This document shows positions 25,488 to 33,757 of a DNA stretch of 64,000 bases, piece by piece. Below the pieces are notes generated by a model. That model was not told the DNA's origin and did no database searches. It saw only the letters and a program-made list of their open reading frames with translations. Numbering within the stretch: the first letter of the stretch is position 1; each line of letters opens with the position of its first letter. Origin of the DNA: Lachnospiraceae bacterium. GTDB lineage: Bacteria; Bacillota; Clostridia; Lachnospirales; Lachnospiraceae. A program made the translations under genes and the position numbers. Where the stretch lies: NCBI GenBank assembly GCA_017521605.1, contig JAFXCD010000046.1:51796-115795 (forward strand), written 5' to 3'.

Positions 25488-26144
25488 TTAATATTCCTTC
25501 TTATCTAATCCTTTGATTGTGATTAGTATGGACACTGTCACGAGTACCAGCAGGATTCCTCCAACAAGTAAAAAGGTTTGCAAATTACTTAAACTATCCA
25601 ACTTCATAAGAAACTGCGGAACACTATCCAATCTATCTCCAAATACCGTTGTAATCACATAATAAAGAGCAAACGAAATTCCCATAATTACTACTATCGC
25701 CACTCTTGATTTCTCCACACCAAAAATCACTAAAACAGGTATCATTAAAGAAATCATTACCATACCAAAAGCAATACCCACCAGCAAGGCTTCCTTAAAT
25801 GCTTCTGCTGTAAATGCTGTAAATCCTAATGCATTACACACAAATGTAAGCACTGCCATAACTACTCCCATCAACATAATTATCACAAAGCTAAAAAGGT
25901 ACTTTTCTAACACATAATACTTTCTCTTAAACGGAAGTGTCAGTAAGAAAGCCATTCCGTTTTCATGACTGTCAAGGGCTATACTATTGGTAGAAAATAT
26001 AGACATCATCAGCATAGCATACATAACCCCAAAGCCAACCTCTTCGCCTGTAAGTAAAAAGAATAATCCTAATGCCACAAATATAATAAAACTGCTCTTC
26101 TGACTTAATATATATCGAAAATCTTTCACTAATAAACCCTTCAT
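25488..26144 (-). CDS. ABC-2 type transporter permease
   Basis: A 218-residue membrane protein with six hydrophobic helices. It begins MKGLLVKDFRYILSQKSSF, the typical ABC-2 permease entry, with a conserved ...DSHENGMAFLLTLPFKRKYYVLEKYL segment after the first helices (the coupling region). Start 26144 follows GGAAGG; the ATPase stop lies two bases upstream, so the genes are translationally coupled. With the ATPase it probably forms an exporter or a drug/bacitracin-type resistance pump of the YtrB class. Confidence 0.88.
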   Translation of the reverse strand: MKGLLVKDFRYILSQKSSFIIFVALGLFFLLTGEEVGFGVMYAMLMMSIFSTNSIALDSHENGMAFLLTLPFKRKYYVLEKYLFSFVIIMLMGVVMAVLTFVCNALGFTAFTAEAFKEALLVGIAFGMVMISLMIPVLVIFGVEKSRVAIVVIMGISFALYYVITTVFGDRLDSVPQFLMKLDSLSNLQTFLLVGGILLVLVTVSILITIKGLDKKEY

Positions 26145-26145
26145 A

Positions 26146-27003
26146 TTACCTTCCTTCCTTTCTGTCACTAAGCATCAATGTAATAATTTCATCAATTTCG
26201 CTCTTTTCTATTACAATGTCCGGATGATTTTCCATAAAATACTGTTTTTCATTGGTTAAGCAGGTATAACCATACTTATCCTTTTTGGTGCAGAGGATGT
26301 ATTCCTGCGCCAGCTTCTGATACTGTTCAGGGGTTACCTTCAATATACCGTAAGCATCCATCAGTGTATCCGTTTCCTCATGCATAATGATCTTTCCATT
26401 TTCAATAAAGTACACATCATCACACAATCCTTCTAAATCTGAAGAAATGTGAGAGCTGATTAATATACTGTTTTCTTCGTCCTCCATATATTCCCGAAGC
26501 AAATCCAGTATTTCATTACGTACCACTACATCCAGACCGGATGTGGGCTCGTCCAGAATCAACAATTTTGCACCATGGGATATAGCCAAAAGCACTTTTA
26601 ACTTTGCTTTCATGCCGGTGGAAAATTCTTTGATTTTCTGATTTAAGGGAATGTCAAAATGCTCACATTTGGATACAAAGTCTGCCTTATCAAACTTTTT
26701 ATACATAGCACTCATGGTAGCAATCACATCCTTTACGGTCATATATCCGTTAAATCCGGAATCGGAAAGCACCACACCGATTTTTTCCTTATCTGCCGGT
26801 TCTAAATCCTTAGGTTCTTTGCCATCTATCAATATCTTACCATCGGTCAATTTAATCAAACCTAAAATTGCCTTAAAGGTAGTACTCTTACCTGCACCGT
26901 TTCTACCAATTAAACCGGTGATTGTACCCGGCTCCAAGGTCATACTCAGATCCAGTTCAAATGTTTTATATTTCTTCTTTACATTTTCTAATACCAAATT
27001 CAT
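26146..27003 (-). CDS. ABC transporter ATP-binding protein
   Basis: A 285-residue ATPase with Walker A GRNGAGKST (~33-41), signature FSTGMKAKLKVLLAIS (~127), Walker B LLILDEPTSGLD (~146-158) and switch His in SSHISSDLEGL. A C-terminal ~70-residue tail follows, as in YtrB-like exporters. GGAGGAG precedes the start. The gene lies between a GntR regulator and the permease. Confidence 0.95.
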   Translation of the reverse strand: MNLVLENVKKKYKTFELDLSMTLEPGTITGLIGRNGAGKSTTFKAILGLIKLTDGKILIDGKEPKDLEPADKEKIGVVLSDSGFNGYMTVKDVIATMSAMYKKFDKADFVSKCEHFDIPLNQKIKEFSTGMKAKLKVLLAISHGAKLLILDEPTSGLDVVVRNEILDLLREYMEDEENSILISSHISSDLEGLCDDVYFIENGKIIMHEETDTLMDAYGILKVTPEQYQKLAQEYILCTKKDKYGYTCLTNEKQYFMENHPDIVIEKSEIDEIITLMLSDRKEGR

Positions 27004-27007
27004 AATT

Positions 27008-27379
27008 TTACTCCTCCAAAATCAATTCAAACAATTCTGCCAGTTCTTCGTTACTCATACCATAGGTCCTGCCCTTACGAATCACTGTTTCCAGCTCCTG
27101 TTCTATTTCTTTCTTCTGTTCTTCCTGACGCAGTCCCACATTCACACCTGCCACGAAGCTTCCCTTACCATGAACGGTTACGATGAAGCCATCCTGTTCC
27201 AGGGTATCATAGGCTTTTTTTACAGTCAGGGCACTGATACGCAAATCCTTGGATAAGGTTCGTACGGAAGGAAGGCTTTCCTCCTTCTTTAATTCCTCTT
27301 TCATAATGGCTGTTTTAATCTGTTCCACTATCTGCTCATATATGGGCTGCATGGATGAATTGTTAATAATAATGTTCAT
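27008..27379 (-). CDS. GntR family regulator, YtrA subfamily
   Basis: A 123-residue protein with the short YtrA layout: a winged HTH (PIYEQIVEQIKTAIMKEELKKEESLPSVRTLSKDLRISALTVKKAYDTLEQDGF) and a short helical tail, with no effector domain. Members repress the ABC operon they head and respond to cell-envelope antibiotics. AGAGGT lies upstream. A palindrome (GTAAA-N7-TTTAC) sits 22 bp upstream of the start. Confidence 0.93.
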   Translation of the reverse strand: MNIIINNSSMQPIYEQIVEQIKTAIMKEELKKEESLPSVRTLSKDLRISALTVKKAYDTLEQDGFIVTVHGKGSFVAGVNVGLRQEEQKKEIEQELETVIRKGRTYGMSNEELAELFELILEE

Positions 27380-27400
27380 ATTAGGTACCTCTCTACATTT

Positions 27401-27417
27401 GTAAAATACTGATTTAC
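27401..27417. promoter_or_regulatory. Probable GntR operator overlapping zinc-ribbon stop codon
   Basis: GTAAAATACTGATTTAC (27401-27417) has perfect 5-bp outer arms and lies between the GntR gene and the small zinc-ribbon gene, covering the latter's stop codon. Binding by the adjacent GntR protein is inferred. Confidence 0.5.
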
Positions 27418-27575
27418 ATGAAAAATGTATTTATAATTAGTGCCTCATCATTCTCCTTTTTTATTTTCTCAAGCTCCTCTTGTGTATACTCTCTCTTCAG
27501 CCTTTTTCCGCATATAGGACACTTTTTCATATTTTCATCATATTGTTTATTGCACTTAGGGCATACATGAATCAT
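27414..27575 (-). CDS. Small zinc-ribbon protein (53 residues)
   Basis: An ATG at 27575 with AAAGGAG nine bases upstream opens a 53-codon frame ending at a TAA at 27414-27416. The protein has two CxxC pairs, CPKC (5-8) and CPIC (19-22), a zinc ribbon of the kind found in small regulatory or adaptor proteins, then a Lys/Glu-rich helix and a hydrophobic end. It is the first gene of the GntR/ABC operon. Its short length makes it easy to miss. Confidence 0.75.
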   Translation of the reverse strand: MIHVCPKCNKQYDENMKKCPICGKRLKREYTQEELEKIKKENDEALIINTFFM

Positions 27576-27642
27576 AATTAGCAACTCCTTTCTTAATGGA
27601 ACAACTTCTTACCATTGTTCCTTAACTCCTGTCGACATAAAC

Positions 27643-27671
27643 ACTATATAACAGTTTATAACTGTTGTCAA
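27643..27671 (-). promoter_or_regulatory. Promoter and operator of the zinc-ribbon/GntR/ABC operon
   Basis: On the minus strand TTGACA (27671-27666), 17-nt spacer, TATAGT (27648-27643). The spacer is filled by the perfect palindrome AACAGTTTATAACTGTT (27650-27666). Further AACAGT copies lie upstream (27670-27687). A repressor here would block RNA polymerase directly. Confidence 0.8.
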
Positions 27672-27754
27672 CTGTTTTATACTGTTTATTTTGTATTTTC
27701 TTATTTTTGTTTATTTTGCACTATTTCAATCAAGTTCATTTGGTAGTTTTTCCC

Positions 27755-27808
27755 TTGACTTGTGTATATATCCGTGTTATTCTGTGTATACCGTATATAT
27801 ACAGAATA
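27755..27808 (+). promoter_or_regulatory. Promoter and operator of the second GntR/ABC operon
   Basis: TTGACT (27755-27760), 17-nt spacer, TATTCT (27778-27783). A palindrome starts on the -10: TATTCTGTGTATA (27778-27790) against TATATACAGAATA (27796-27808), 12 of 13 paired. This fits autorepression by the YtrA-type GntR encoded next. Confidence 0.85.
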
Positions 27809-27822
27809 ACAAGGAGTGTGCC

Positions 27823-28206
27823 ATGGACATTATTTTAAGTAATACTTCGGACGAGCCTATTTATCAGCAGATTATCTCTCAAATAAAGGCTCAGATTATA
27901 AGCGGTAAGCTGGCAGCTGGGGACGCCCTGCCTTCCATGCGATTACTGGCGACACAATTACGAATCAGTGTAATTACCACCAAGCGTGCCTACGAGGAGC
28001 TGGAACGGGATGGTTATATCGAAACTATCGCCTCCAAGGGCTGCTATGTAAAAAAACAAAACTCCGATTTCCTTCGGGAAGAGGTCATTCAGCAGACTGA
28101 GGAACTTTTGGAAAAAGCCTGCCAGAAAGGAAAGATGTGTGATCTTTCTTTAGACGAAATGAAGGAAATGCTGGAGCTTGTGTATGGAGGAGAAGCAAAT
28201 GAATAA
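27823..28206 (+). CDS. GntR family regulator, YtrA subfamily
   Basis: A 127-residue regulator with winged HTH (EPIYQQIISQIKAQIISGKLAAGDALPSMRLLATQLRISVITTKRAYEELERDGYI) and a short helical tail. The start at 27823 follows AAGGAG; the open frame extends 44 codons upstream but that part covers the promoter and operator and is not translated. Its stop overlaps the start of the ABC ATPase gene. It is paralogous to the GntR at 27008-27379, but the operators differ. Confidence 0.94.
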   Translation: MDIILSNTSDEPIYQQIISQIKAQIISGKLAAGDALPSMRLLATQLRISVITTKRAYEELERDGYIETIASKGCYVKKQNSDFLREEVIQQTEELLEKACQKGKMCDLSLDEMKEMLELVYGGEANE

Positions 28207-29077
28207 TTATGAAAATGCCATAGAGATTAAGAATCTTACCAAGAAATACGATGGCTTTACCTTGGATAATATCAGTTTTAATGTGCCAAGGGGAAGTATC
28301 ATGGGCTTTATCGGACAAAACGGTGCCGGCAAAACCACCACCATCCGTGCCCTGCTTAATATCACCAAAATCGATAGCGGTACTATCAATATGCTTGGCA
28401 TGGATTTATATGAAAACGAATATGTCATCAAGGAACAGATTGCTGCAGTATTCGATGAGCTTCCTTTTTATGATGGTTTTACTGCCAAGACTCTGGGAAT
28501 TATGTTCGAAGGCATGTATGGAGGCTGGAACAAGGAACAGTACTATGCTTATCTGGAACGCTTTAATTTACCTATGAAGAAGAAAATCAGCAAATTCTCC
28601 AAGGGTATGAAAATGAAGCTTCAGATTGCTACTGCCCTTTCTCATGGTGCCAAGCTTCTGATTATGGACGAAGCCACCACCGGGCTTGACCCGGTAGTAC
28701 GTAACGAAATTCTGGATATTTTCAGAGAGTACTTAAATGATGATACCAACAGCATTCTTATGTCTTCTCATATCACCAGTGACCTTGATAAAATTGCTGA
28801 CTCCGTAACCTTTATTGACCATGGTAAAATTCTTCTTACCGGCTATAAGGATGAAATCCTGGAAAGCCATGGTATGGCAAGATGCAGCAGGGAGGATTTC
28901 AAGGAAATCAATCCTAACGACTACATCAGTGCCCGCATGAATGATTTTGGCGTGGATTTCCTGGTTCCCGACAAGACTGCCTGCAAACAGAAGTATTCGG
29001 GACTGTTAATTGAAAATACCAATCTGGAAGAAATTATGCTGTTCTATGTGAACAAGGAGAAAAAGGAGTGGTCATAA
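28199..29077 (+). CDS. ABC transporter ATP-binding protein
   Basis: A 292-residue ATPase: Walker A GQNGAGKTT, signature FSKGMKMKLQIATALS, Walker B LLIMDEATTGLD, switch SSHITSD, with a ~70-residue C-terminal tail. The start at 28199 lies within the end of the GntR gene and follows GGAGGAG. It pairs with two permease genes that overlap by one base each, so the transporter is probably a heteromer. Confidence 0.95.
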   Translation: MNNYENAIEIKNLTKKYDGFTLDNISFNVPRGSIMGFIGQNGAGKTTTIRALLNITKIDSGTINMLGMDLYENEYVIKEQIAAVFDELPFYDGFTAKTLGIMFEGMYGGWNKEQYYAYLERFNLPMKKKISKFSKGMKMKLQIATALSHGAKLLIMDEATTGLDPVVRNEILDIFREYLNDDTNSILMSSHITSDLDKIADSVTFIDHGKILLTGYKDEILESHGMARCSREDFKEINPNDYISARMNDFGVDFLVPDKTACKQKYSGLLIENTNLEEIMLFYVNKEKKEWS

Positions 29078-29823
29078 TGAAAAAAGGAACCTTCAAAGGA
29101 CTACTGTTTCGAGAATTTTATGTAGCAAGAAAAACGATAGTAAGTTACTTTTTAATCTATATTTTCTTCATCATTTTAGCCTTATTGGCACTACTTAGTT
29201 ATAAATGTGGTAATTTACACCGATATGCTCACTTGATAAATGAAGAAACAACAAAAATGATTGATTTTTTCATTAAAATTATTCCGGTTACCATGGCCAT
29301 CGGCTTTACCAGTAGTGGAACGGACTCTACCCCCAACGACGAAAAAACACCTTGGCAGCGTTTTCGTACTGCTTGCCCGGTGACTCCTTTTCGTCTCGCT
29401 TTAGCTAAATACGCCTGCACTCTGATTCTATTTTTGTTTTCCCTTGGACTTACCTTTGGTTGGTTAGGACTGCACAGTCTCCTAACCGGCTCTACGCTTA
29501 CCCGAGACAACATAGTTATTATTGCAATCACATATTCCTTTATTATGGTACTCATTGCCTACGTACAGAATATCAGCATTTGGCTTAGAACCATGGAAAG
29601 AGTTATACTTGCTATCATGATACCCATGTATGGCGGACTTTTCTTTGTTTTCATAAAGTTCCCGCAGATTATAGACATACTGTATCCTTCCAATCCTGCC
29701 GGCATGAACAAACTTGTGGAGGGGTGTACCAAACTTCTCCCCTTTGCACCGCTGATTTTTGCAGGGTCACTCCTTGTAGGAATCCTCTGTACCACCATGC
29801 TTTATAAAAGGAGGGAAAAATAA
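29077..29823 (+). CDS. ABC-2 type permease subunit 1
   Basis: A 248-residue membrane protein with six helices. The entry MKKGTFKGLLFREFYVARK and the segment TPWQRFRTACPVTPFRLALAKY (coupling region) are those of ABC-2 permeases of the YtrC/D kind. The start at 29077 shares its first base with the ATPase stop (TAATG). It precedes a second, different permease. Confidence 0.85.
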   Translation: MKKGTFKGLLFREFYVARKTIVSYFLIYIFFIILALLALLSYKCGNLHRYAHLINEETTKMIDFFIKIIPVTMAIGFTSSGTDSTPNDEKTPWQRFRTACPVTPFRLALAKYACTLILFLFSLGLTFGWLGLHSLLTGSTLTRDNIVIIAITYSFIMVLIAYVQNISIWLRTMERVILAIMIPMYGGLFFVFIKFPQIIDILYPSNPAGMNKLVEGCTKLLPFAPLIFAGSLLVGILCTTMLYKRREK

Positions 29824-30560
29824 TGAAAGGTCTTCTTTACAAAGATTATGTACTTTTTAAAAATACACTTCGTACACTGATAGGCATGGGCGCATTCATC
29901 CTTATTGTCATTTGTATAGGGATAACAGAAATGAATATCGCCTTTGGAATAGCTTCTCCGGAGGATGCTTACAGCATTTCTTATTTAAATGCCGTCGGTT
30001 ATTGTTGCTTTTTTATCATGCTTACTCCTCTATCATCCAGTCTGTTTACCCCAGATGAGAAGCCAACCACTGTAAGTTTTCTTTTCTCCACTCCACAGGC
30101 TGCCAAAGGTCAGATACAGAGTAAGTACTACTTTTTACTAATATTAAATACTGTCATTCTGCTATTATGTTTTCTTACGGATACTATCATTATGGGCAGA
30201 GTAGGAGAATATGCTTCCTCAGCCTCTTTACCTTGCCTTATGTTCTTCTGCATGAACTTAATATTGTTAGCCCTAAGAATACCCCTTCATGTACGTTTTG
30301 GCTCTGCCGTGAGTTTCCCCTTACAGATAGCAGGTATCATCCTGATTTTCTTTGGAATTATATTATATGCTTTGTTTGGCGACCTTTCCTTCTTTATGGA
30401 AGAGCACGACCTCTTAGCCATGCTAAAAGAATATTTATCCAGTGGAAAAGTGATTTTTGCTCTTTCCCTGGTTCCCTATATTTCGGTAGCCATGTATTAC
30501 CTCTCCTACCGGATTTCTCTGGCACTTTACAGAAAGGGGGTAGAATCTTATGAACAATAA
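29823..30560 (+). CDS. ABC-2 type permease subunit 2
   Basis: A 245-residue membrane protein with six helices, starting MKGLLYKDYVLFKNTLRTL and containing TVSFLFSTPQAAKGQIQSKYYF after the second helix. Its start overlaps the previous stop (TAATG), and its end overlaps the CPBP gene by 11 bp, so all five genes from 27823 form one operon. Confidence 0.87.
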   Translation: MKGLLYKDYVLFKNTLRTLIGMGAFILIVICIGITEMNIAFGIASPEDAYSISYLNAVGYCCFFIMLTPLSSSLFTPDEKPTTVSFLFSTPQAAKGQIQSKYYFLLILNTVILLLCFLTDTIIMGRVGEYASSASLPCLMFFCMNLILLALRIPLHVRFGSAVSFPLQIAGIILIFFGIILYALFGDLSFFMEEHDLLAMLKEYLSSGKVIFALSLVPYISVAMYYLSYRISLALYRKGVESYEQ

Positions 30561-31446
30561 AGAGAAGAAACTATTAATCATCCGTTTGGTGATTTTCTGT
30601 GTACTGGCTTATCTGCCCCTTTATGTAATGACACCCATATTAAACACGGTGTGCGGGGAGTATATTTTCTCCCAAACTGCCAGTGGCAGTACCCTTATTG
30701 CCGCCCAGGTTTTTGGCATATTCGGTATGTTTGCCCCCTCTGTGGCACATATACTGACCAGGGTGTTTACAAAAGAGGGATTTAAGAATACATACTTAGG
30801 CCTGAATCTTAAGGGAAATATCCGCTACTACATTGCATCTGTAGTCGTAAAGCTTGTGGAAGCCACATTTGTAATGTTCCTTATGTGGACTATATGGCTA
30901 AAGGACTTTTCCTTCTCAGAGGTCTTCCCGGGCGGAGACTGGCAGTTAAAAATTGGTATCTTCCTGCTTCAACTGGCCGCTTCCATTATTCTTTTCTTCC
31001 CCGGCTTTGGTGAAGAATGGGGCTGGCGCGGTTATATGATGCCCAAGCTTTTGGAACTAATGCCTAAGCCTGTGGCCATTATCGTAGGTGGCGTGATTTG
31101 GGGGCTGTGGCATGCACCCCTTACGGTTTCCGGACACAATTTCGGTTTAGAGTATAAGTTCTATCCTTGGTTAGGAATCCTGCTAATGAGTGTATTCTGT
31201 GTCTTAATGAATGCCTTTTTGACCTTGCTTACGGAGCGCACCAAATCCATTTACCCGGCAGCTTTCTGCCATGCCGTAAACAACAACCTTGGTGCCGGAA
31301 TACTCCTTAGCATCTTTGCAAGCCAAACCGTACTGGCATCCGTGACCGATGTTTCCAATATTAGTGCTTTCTGGATTATGCTACCCGTTACCGGTGTCAC
31401 TGCGGTTGTGAGTATGGTGTTGTTTATGAAGAAACAAAAGTCATAA
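30550..31446 (+). CDS. CPBP family intramembrane endopeptidase (copy 1)
   Basis: A 298-residue membrane protein with about eight helices and the CPBP motifs GEEWGWRGY (EEWGWR at 155-160), GLWHAP (185-190) and CHAVNN near the end. It is the last gene of the GntR/ABC operon. A protease of this kind beside an envelope-stress exporter may provide immunity or process a peptide. It closely resembles the gene at 32835-33737 throughout (for example KEGFKNTYLxLNxKGNIRYY). Confidence 0.92.
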   Translation: MNNKEKKLLIIRLVIFCVLAYLPLYVMTPILNTVCGEYIFSQTASGSTLIAAQVFGIFGMFAPSVAHILTRVFTKEGFKNTYLGLNLKGNIRYYIASVVVKLVEATFVMFLMWTIWLKDFSFSEVFPGGDWQLKIGIFLLQLAASIILFFPGFGEEWGWRGYMMPKLLELMPKPVAIIVGGVIWGLWHAPLTVSGHNFGLEYKFYPWLGILLMSVFCVLMNAFLTLLTERTKSIYPAAFCHAVNNNLGAGILLSIFASQTVLASVTDVSNISAFWIMLPVTGVTAVVSMVLFMKKQKS

Positions 31447-31467
31447 TACTAGTGTCATTTCACCAAA

Positions 31468-31497
31468 AAGAGTGCGTGGTTCGTCCACGCACTCTTC
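31468..31497. terminator. Bidirectional terminator
   Basis: AAGAGTGCGTGG and CCACGCACTCTT form a perfect 12-bp stem with a 5-nt loop, between the convergent CPBP and Rpn genes. Confidence 0.9.
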
Positions 31498-31514
31498 TTT
31501 TCATAGAATCTATA

Positions 31515-32459
31515 TTACTGCAATTCCTGCATTCTGCTTCGAAACATCTCTTCCGACATATCCATCCGTTTCGCAGCATCCTCCAATTTCAAAATACCAT
31601 CCTTTACCAGACTACATAACATGGCAAAGGCACCTTTCTCACGTCCAATACGTTCTCCTTCTGCTTTTCCTTCTGCTTTTCCTTCTGCTCTTTCATCCTC
31701 AAATGCCTTACACATATCTAATCCTCCTTCTTTCTGTGGAAACAATTTCAAACTTCTCTTTCCTATCAAAACACCCATGGTATCTATGGAAATTTCATCT
31801 AACTGCCGGAATCGTTCCTTATGCTCCAGATAATATTGTTTCATAGCCTCCCTATCCTTGCTTCTCTTAAAAATAGCTATAATCTCCCGCAGACTAGTCT
31901 CATAATTCTCTTCTTCTAACTCTCTCAGGTTATAAATCTTTACCCGATAATCCTTTAACAACTTACGATAGTCATTCCCAAGGCCTTCTACATCCAGCAT
32001 ATCCATGATTCCTTGAGGGCCATCATAAATTTCCTCTCCACAATACAACCCTATGGTATGAACCGGTAGCAGTTTGTCTGTTTTCTTCAAACCATATAAA
32101 AAGGTACCGGCAGGTATTTTCTTCTCCATACGGTTTTTCTGACCTATGTCCCTGATTTGCCGCTGTAACTCCTGGGCATTATAATCCATCACTCTCACAG
32201 GTATGGTGTAATCCAACGTATCCAATAGTTCTACTCCAAGTAGTACGTCCCTTTTTCCCTTACACCGCATCTGTACATCCCTGCGAACATTTCCGGTTTT
32301 GCCATTTCTATTTTTGTTCTTGTAATACTCCCTGTCATGGCGCTGCAACTGCCAGATTTTAATCTTTCGTTTCCCGCGAAACACCGTACCGTTCCAGAAA
32401 TCTGCATAATACCCGGGAAGTCCCAGATAATCACAGACAATATTATTCACTTCTCCCAT
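31515..32459 (-). CDS. Rpn family recombination-promoting nuclease / PD-(D/E)XK transposase-like protein
   Basis: A 314-residue protein. The layout is that of the Rpn-type PD-(D/E)XK family common in Clostridia: MGEVNNIVxDYL, the core LLGVELLDTLDYTIPVRVMDYNAQ and the C-terminal EEMFRSRM tail. A low-complexity stretch AEGKAEGKAEG near residue 268 is encoded by a 12-bp repeat, which can change copy number without breaking the frame. The start at 32459 follows AAAGGAGG; the open frame continues 69 codons upstream through promoter DNA and is not used. A mobile or domesticated nuclease; activity not certain. Confidence 0.82.
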   Translation of the reverse strand: MGEVNNIVCDYLGLPGYYADFWNGTVFRGKRKIKIWQLQRHDREYYKNKNRNGKTGNVRRDVQMRCKGKRDVLLGVELLDTLDYTIPVRVMDYNAQELQRQIRDIGQKNRMEKKIPAGTFLYGLKKTDKLLPVHTIGLYCGEEIYDGPQGIMDMLDVEGLGNDYRKLLKDYRVKIYNLRELEEENYETSLREIIAIFKRSKDREAMKQYYLEHKERFRQLDEISIDTMGVLIGKRSLKLFPQKEGGLDMCKAFEDERAEGKAEGKAEGERIGREKGAFAMLCSLVKDGILKLEDAAKRMDMSEEMFRSRMQELQ

Positions 32460-32543
32460 AAAGAATCCTCCTTTCGGACGAACCTGCCATGGGAAAAGAA
32501 GACGTACATCACGTACTAACAGCTTCCATAACGAAAAAAACAA

Positions 32544-32648
32544 ATCCGCCACTACAATTATTTTAAAGAGTAAAATGGCTGATTTGCCGCGAATGTGCTG
32601 AATGCACTTAACTTTTAGATTACTCGATATAATAATTGTAGAGCGGAT
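32544..32648. repeat. 105-bp inverted-repeat element upstream of the Rpn gene
   Basis: The ends are ATCCGC-CA-CTACAATTATT (32544-32562) and AATAATTGTAGAGCGGAT (32631-32648), complementary except for two bases against one in the middle. A small internal hairpin (GTGCTGAATGCAC) lies near 32594-32607. No target-site duplication seen. The right arm holds the Rpn -10 box. MITE-like or a regulatory structure. Confidence 0.6.
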
Positions 32649-32663
32649 GAATAATTTTGTCAA
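32635..32663 (-). promoter_or_regulatory. Promoter of the Rpn-type gene
   Basis: On the minus strand TTGACA (32663-32658), a 17-nt spacer and TACAAT (32640-32635). The 5' untranslated region is about 170 nt and holds the inverted-repeat element. Confidence 0.75.
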
Positions 32664-32782
32664 CACTGAATTCTTTCGAACAAAATCCCTCAGCCAACAT
32701 AAATATGAGCTTTCTATTTAGTTGTTTTTCCTTGACCCCTATCTGATAACCATGCTAATCTGTATATAGACACGTAAATAAT

Positions 32783-32813
32783 ACCTATTGCGCATAGGTT
32801 ATATATAAACCTA
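32783..32813 (+). promoter_or_regulatory. Two overlapping hairpins in the leader of CPBP copy 2
   Basis: ACCTAT-TGCGC-ATAGGT (32783-32799) and TAGGTT-ATATATA-AACCTA (32795-32813) share the TAGGT strand, so only one can form at a time. They lie between the promoter (TTGACC-N18-TAATCT, about 32733-32762) and the start codon at 32835. They could be operators or an RNA switch. Confidence 0.4.
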
Positions 32814-32834
32814 CCTGAAAGGAATTCAATACCT

Positions 32835-33737
32835 ATGAACACGAAAGAGAAAAAAATCACCATCCTACGTCTGGTGATTTTCTGCGTGCTGGCTTACATG
32901 CCACTTTATGTGATAACCCCTATCCTAAATAAGATGTGTGGAGAACTCATTTTTTCAGAAAATGCAAATAATTATTCTATCATGATAAATAATACATACA
33001 GTTTATTTATCATGTTTGCACCTTCTGTCGCCTTATTACTAACCCGACTATTTACCAAAGAAGGCTTTAAAAATACCTATTTAAGATTAAACATAAAAGG
33101 CAACATTCGCTACTATATAGCTTCTATTATTATTCGTCTTATAGCATCCTTTATAATAATGTTTCTTATCTGGGCCATATTTATAGACGGCATTTCCTTT
33201 CGTATTACTTTTTTGATAGGCAACTGGCAAGTTAAAGCATCTAATTTCTTTTTTCAACTGGGATATTCACTTCTTATCATATTTTTACCGGCTCTTGGAG
33301 AAGAGTGGGGCTGGCGTGGTTATATGATGCCCAAACTAATGAAGCTGATGCCCAAGTCTCTTGCCATCATTATAGGGGGTATTATCTGGGGGCTATGGCA
33401 TGCACCTTTAACCATTTCCGGACATAATTTTGGCATAAGGTACAAGTTTTATCCTTGGCTGGGCATTCTAATCATGTGTGTGTTCTGCATTTTTATGAAT
33501 GCCTTCTTAACATTTCTTACCGAACGAACCAAGTCAGTTTATCCCGCAGCCTTGTGCCATGCAATAAACAATGGTATGGGAGACTACGTTTTACTACAAA
33601 TTTTTGCCGTCCCTACTGCATTGTACAAAATGCCATATGTGCCAGGTACTATTCTCGCCTTAGTAAGACTTCCTGTCTTAGGTATCATTGCATTGATAAG
33701 CTATCTGTTACTAATGCGGAAAGAGAAAGAAAAATAA
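32835..33737 (+). CDS. CPBP family intramembrane endopeptidase (copy 2)
   Basis: A 300-residue membrane protein with the same motifs as copy 1 (GEEWGWRGYMMPKL, GLWHAPLTISGHNF, CHAINN) and strong similarity over its full length. Unlike copy 1 it is a single-gene unit with its own promoter and a terminator at 33758-33780. The pair flanks the Rpn nuclease gene and appears to be a tandem duplication that has since diverged. Confidence 0.92.
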   Translation: MNTKEKKITILRLVIFCVLAYMPLYVITPILNKMCGELIFSENANNYSIMINNTYSLFIMFAPSVALLLTRLFTKEGFKNTYLRLNIKGNIRYYIASIIIRLIASFIIMFLIWAIFIDGISFRITFLIGNWQVKASNFFFQLGYSLLIIFLPALGEEWGWRGYMMPKLMKLMPKSLAIIIGGIIWGLWHAPLTISGHNFGIRYKFYPWLGILIMCVFCIFMNAFLTFLTERTKSVYPAALCHAINNGMGDYVLLQIFAVPTALYKMPYVPGTILALVRLPVLGIIALISYLLLMRKEKEK

Positions 33738-33757
33738 ACATATTCTTATCATAAGAG

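Noticed and set aside
27691-27822. A 44-codon N-terminal extension of the second GntR regulator
   Set aside because: It runs through the promoter and operator; the ATG at 27823 has AAGGAG upstream and gives the normal YtrA length.
31660-31700. The 12-bp repeat in the Rpn gene as a phase-variation tract
   Set aside because: The unit is a multiple of three, so copy change alters length but not frame; AEGKAEG runs are common in this family.
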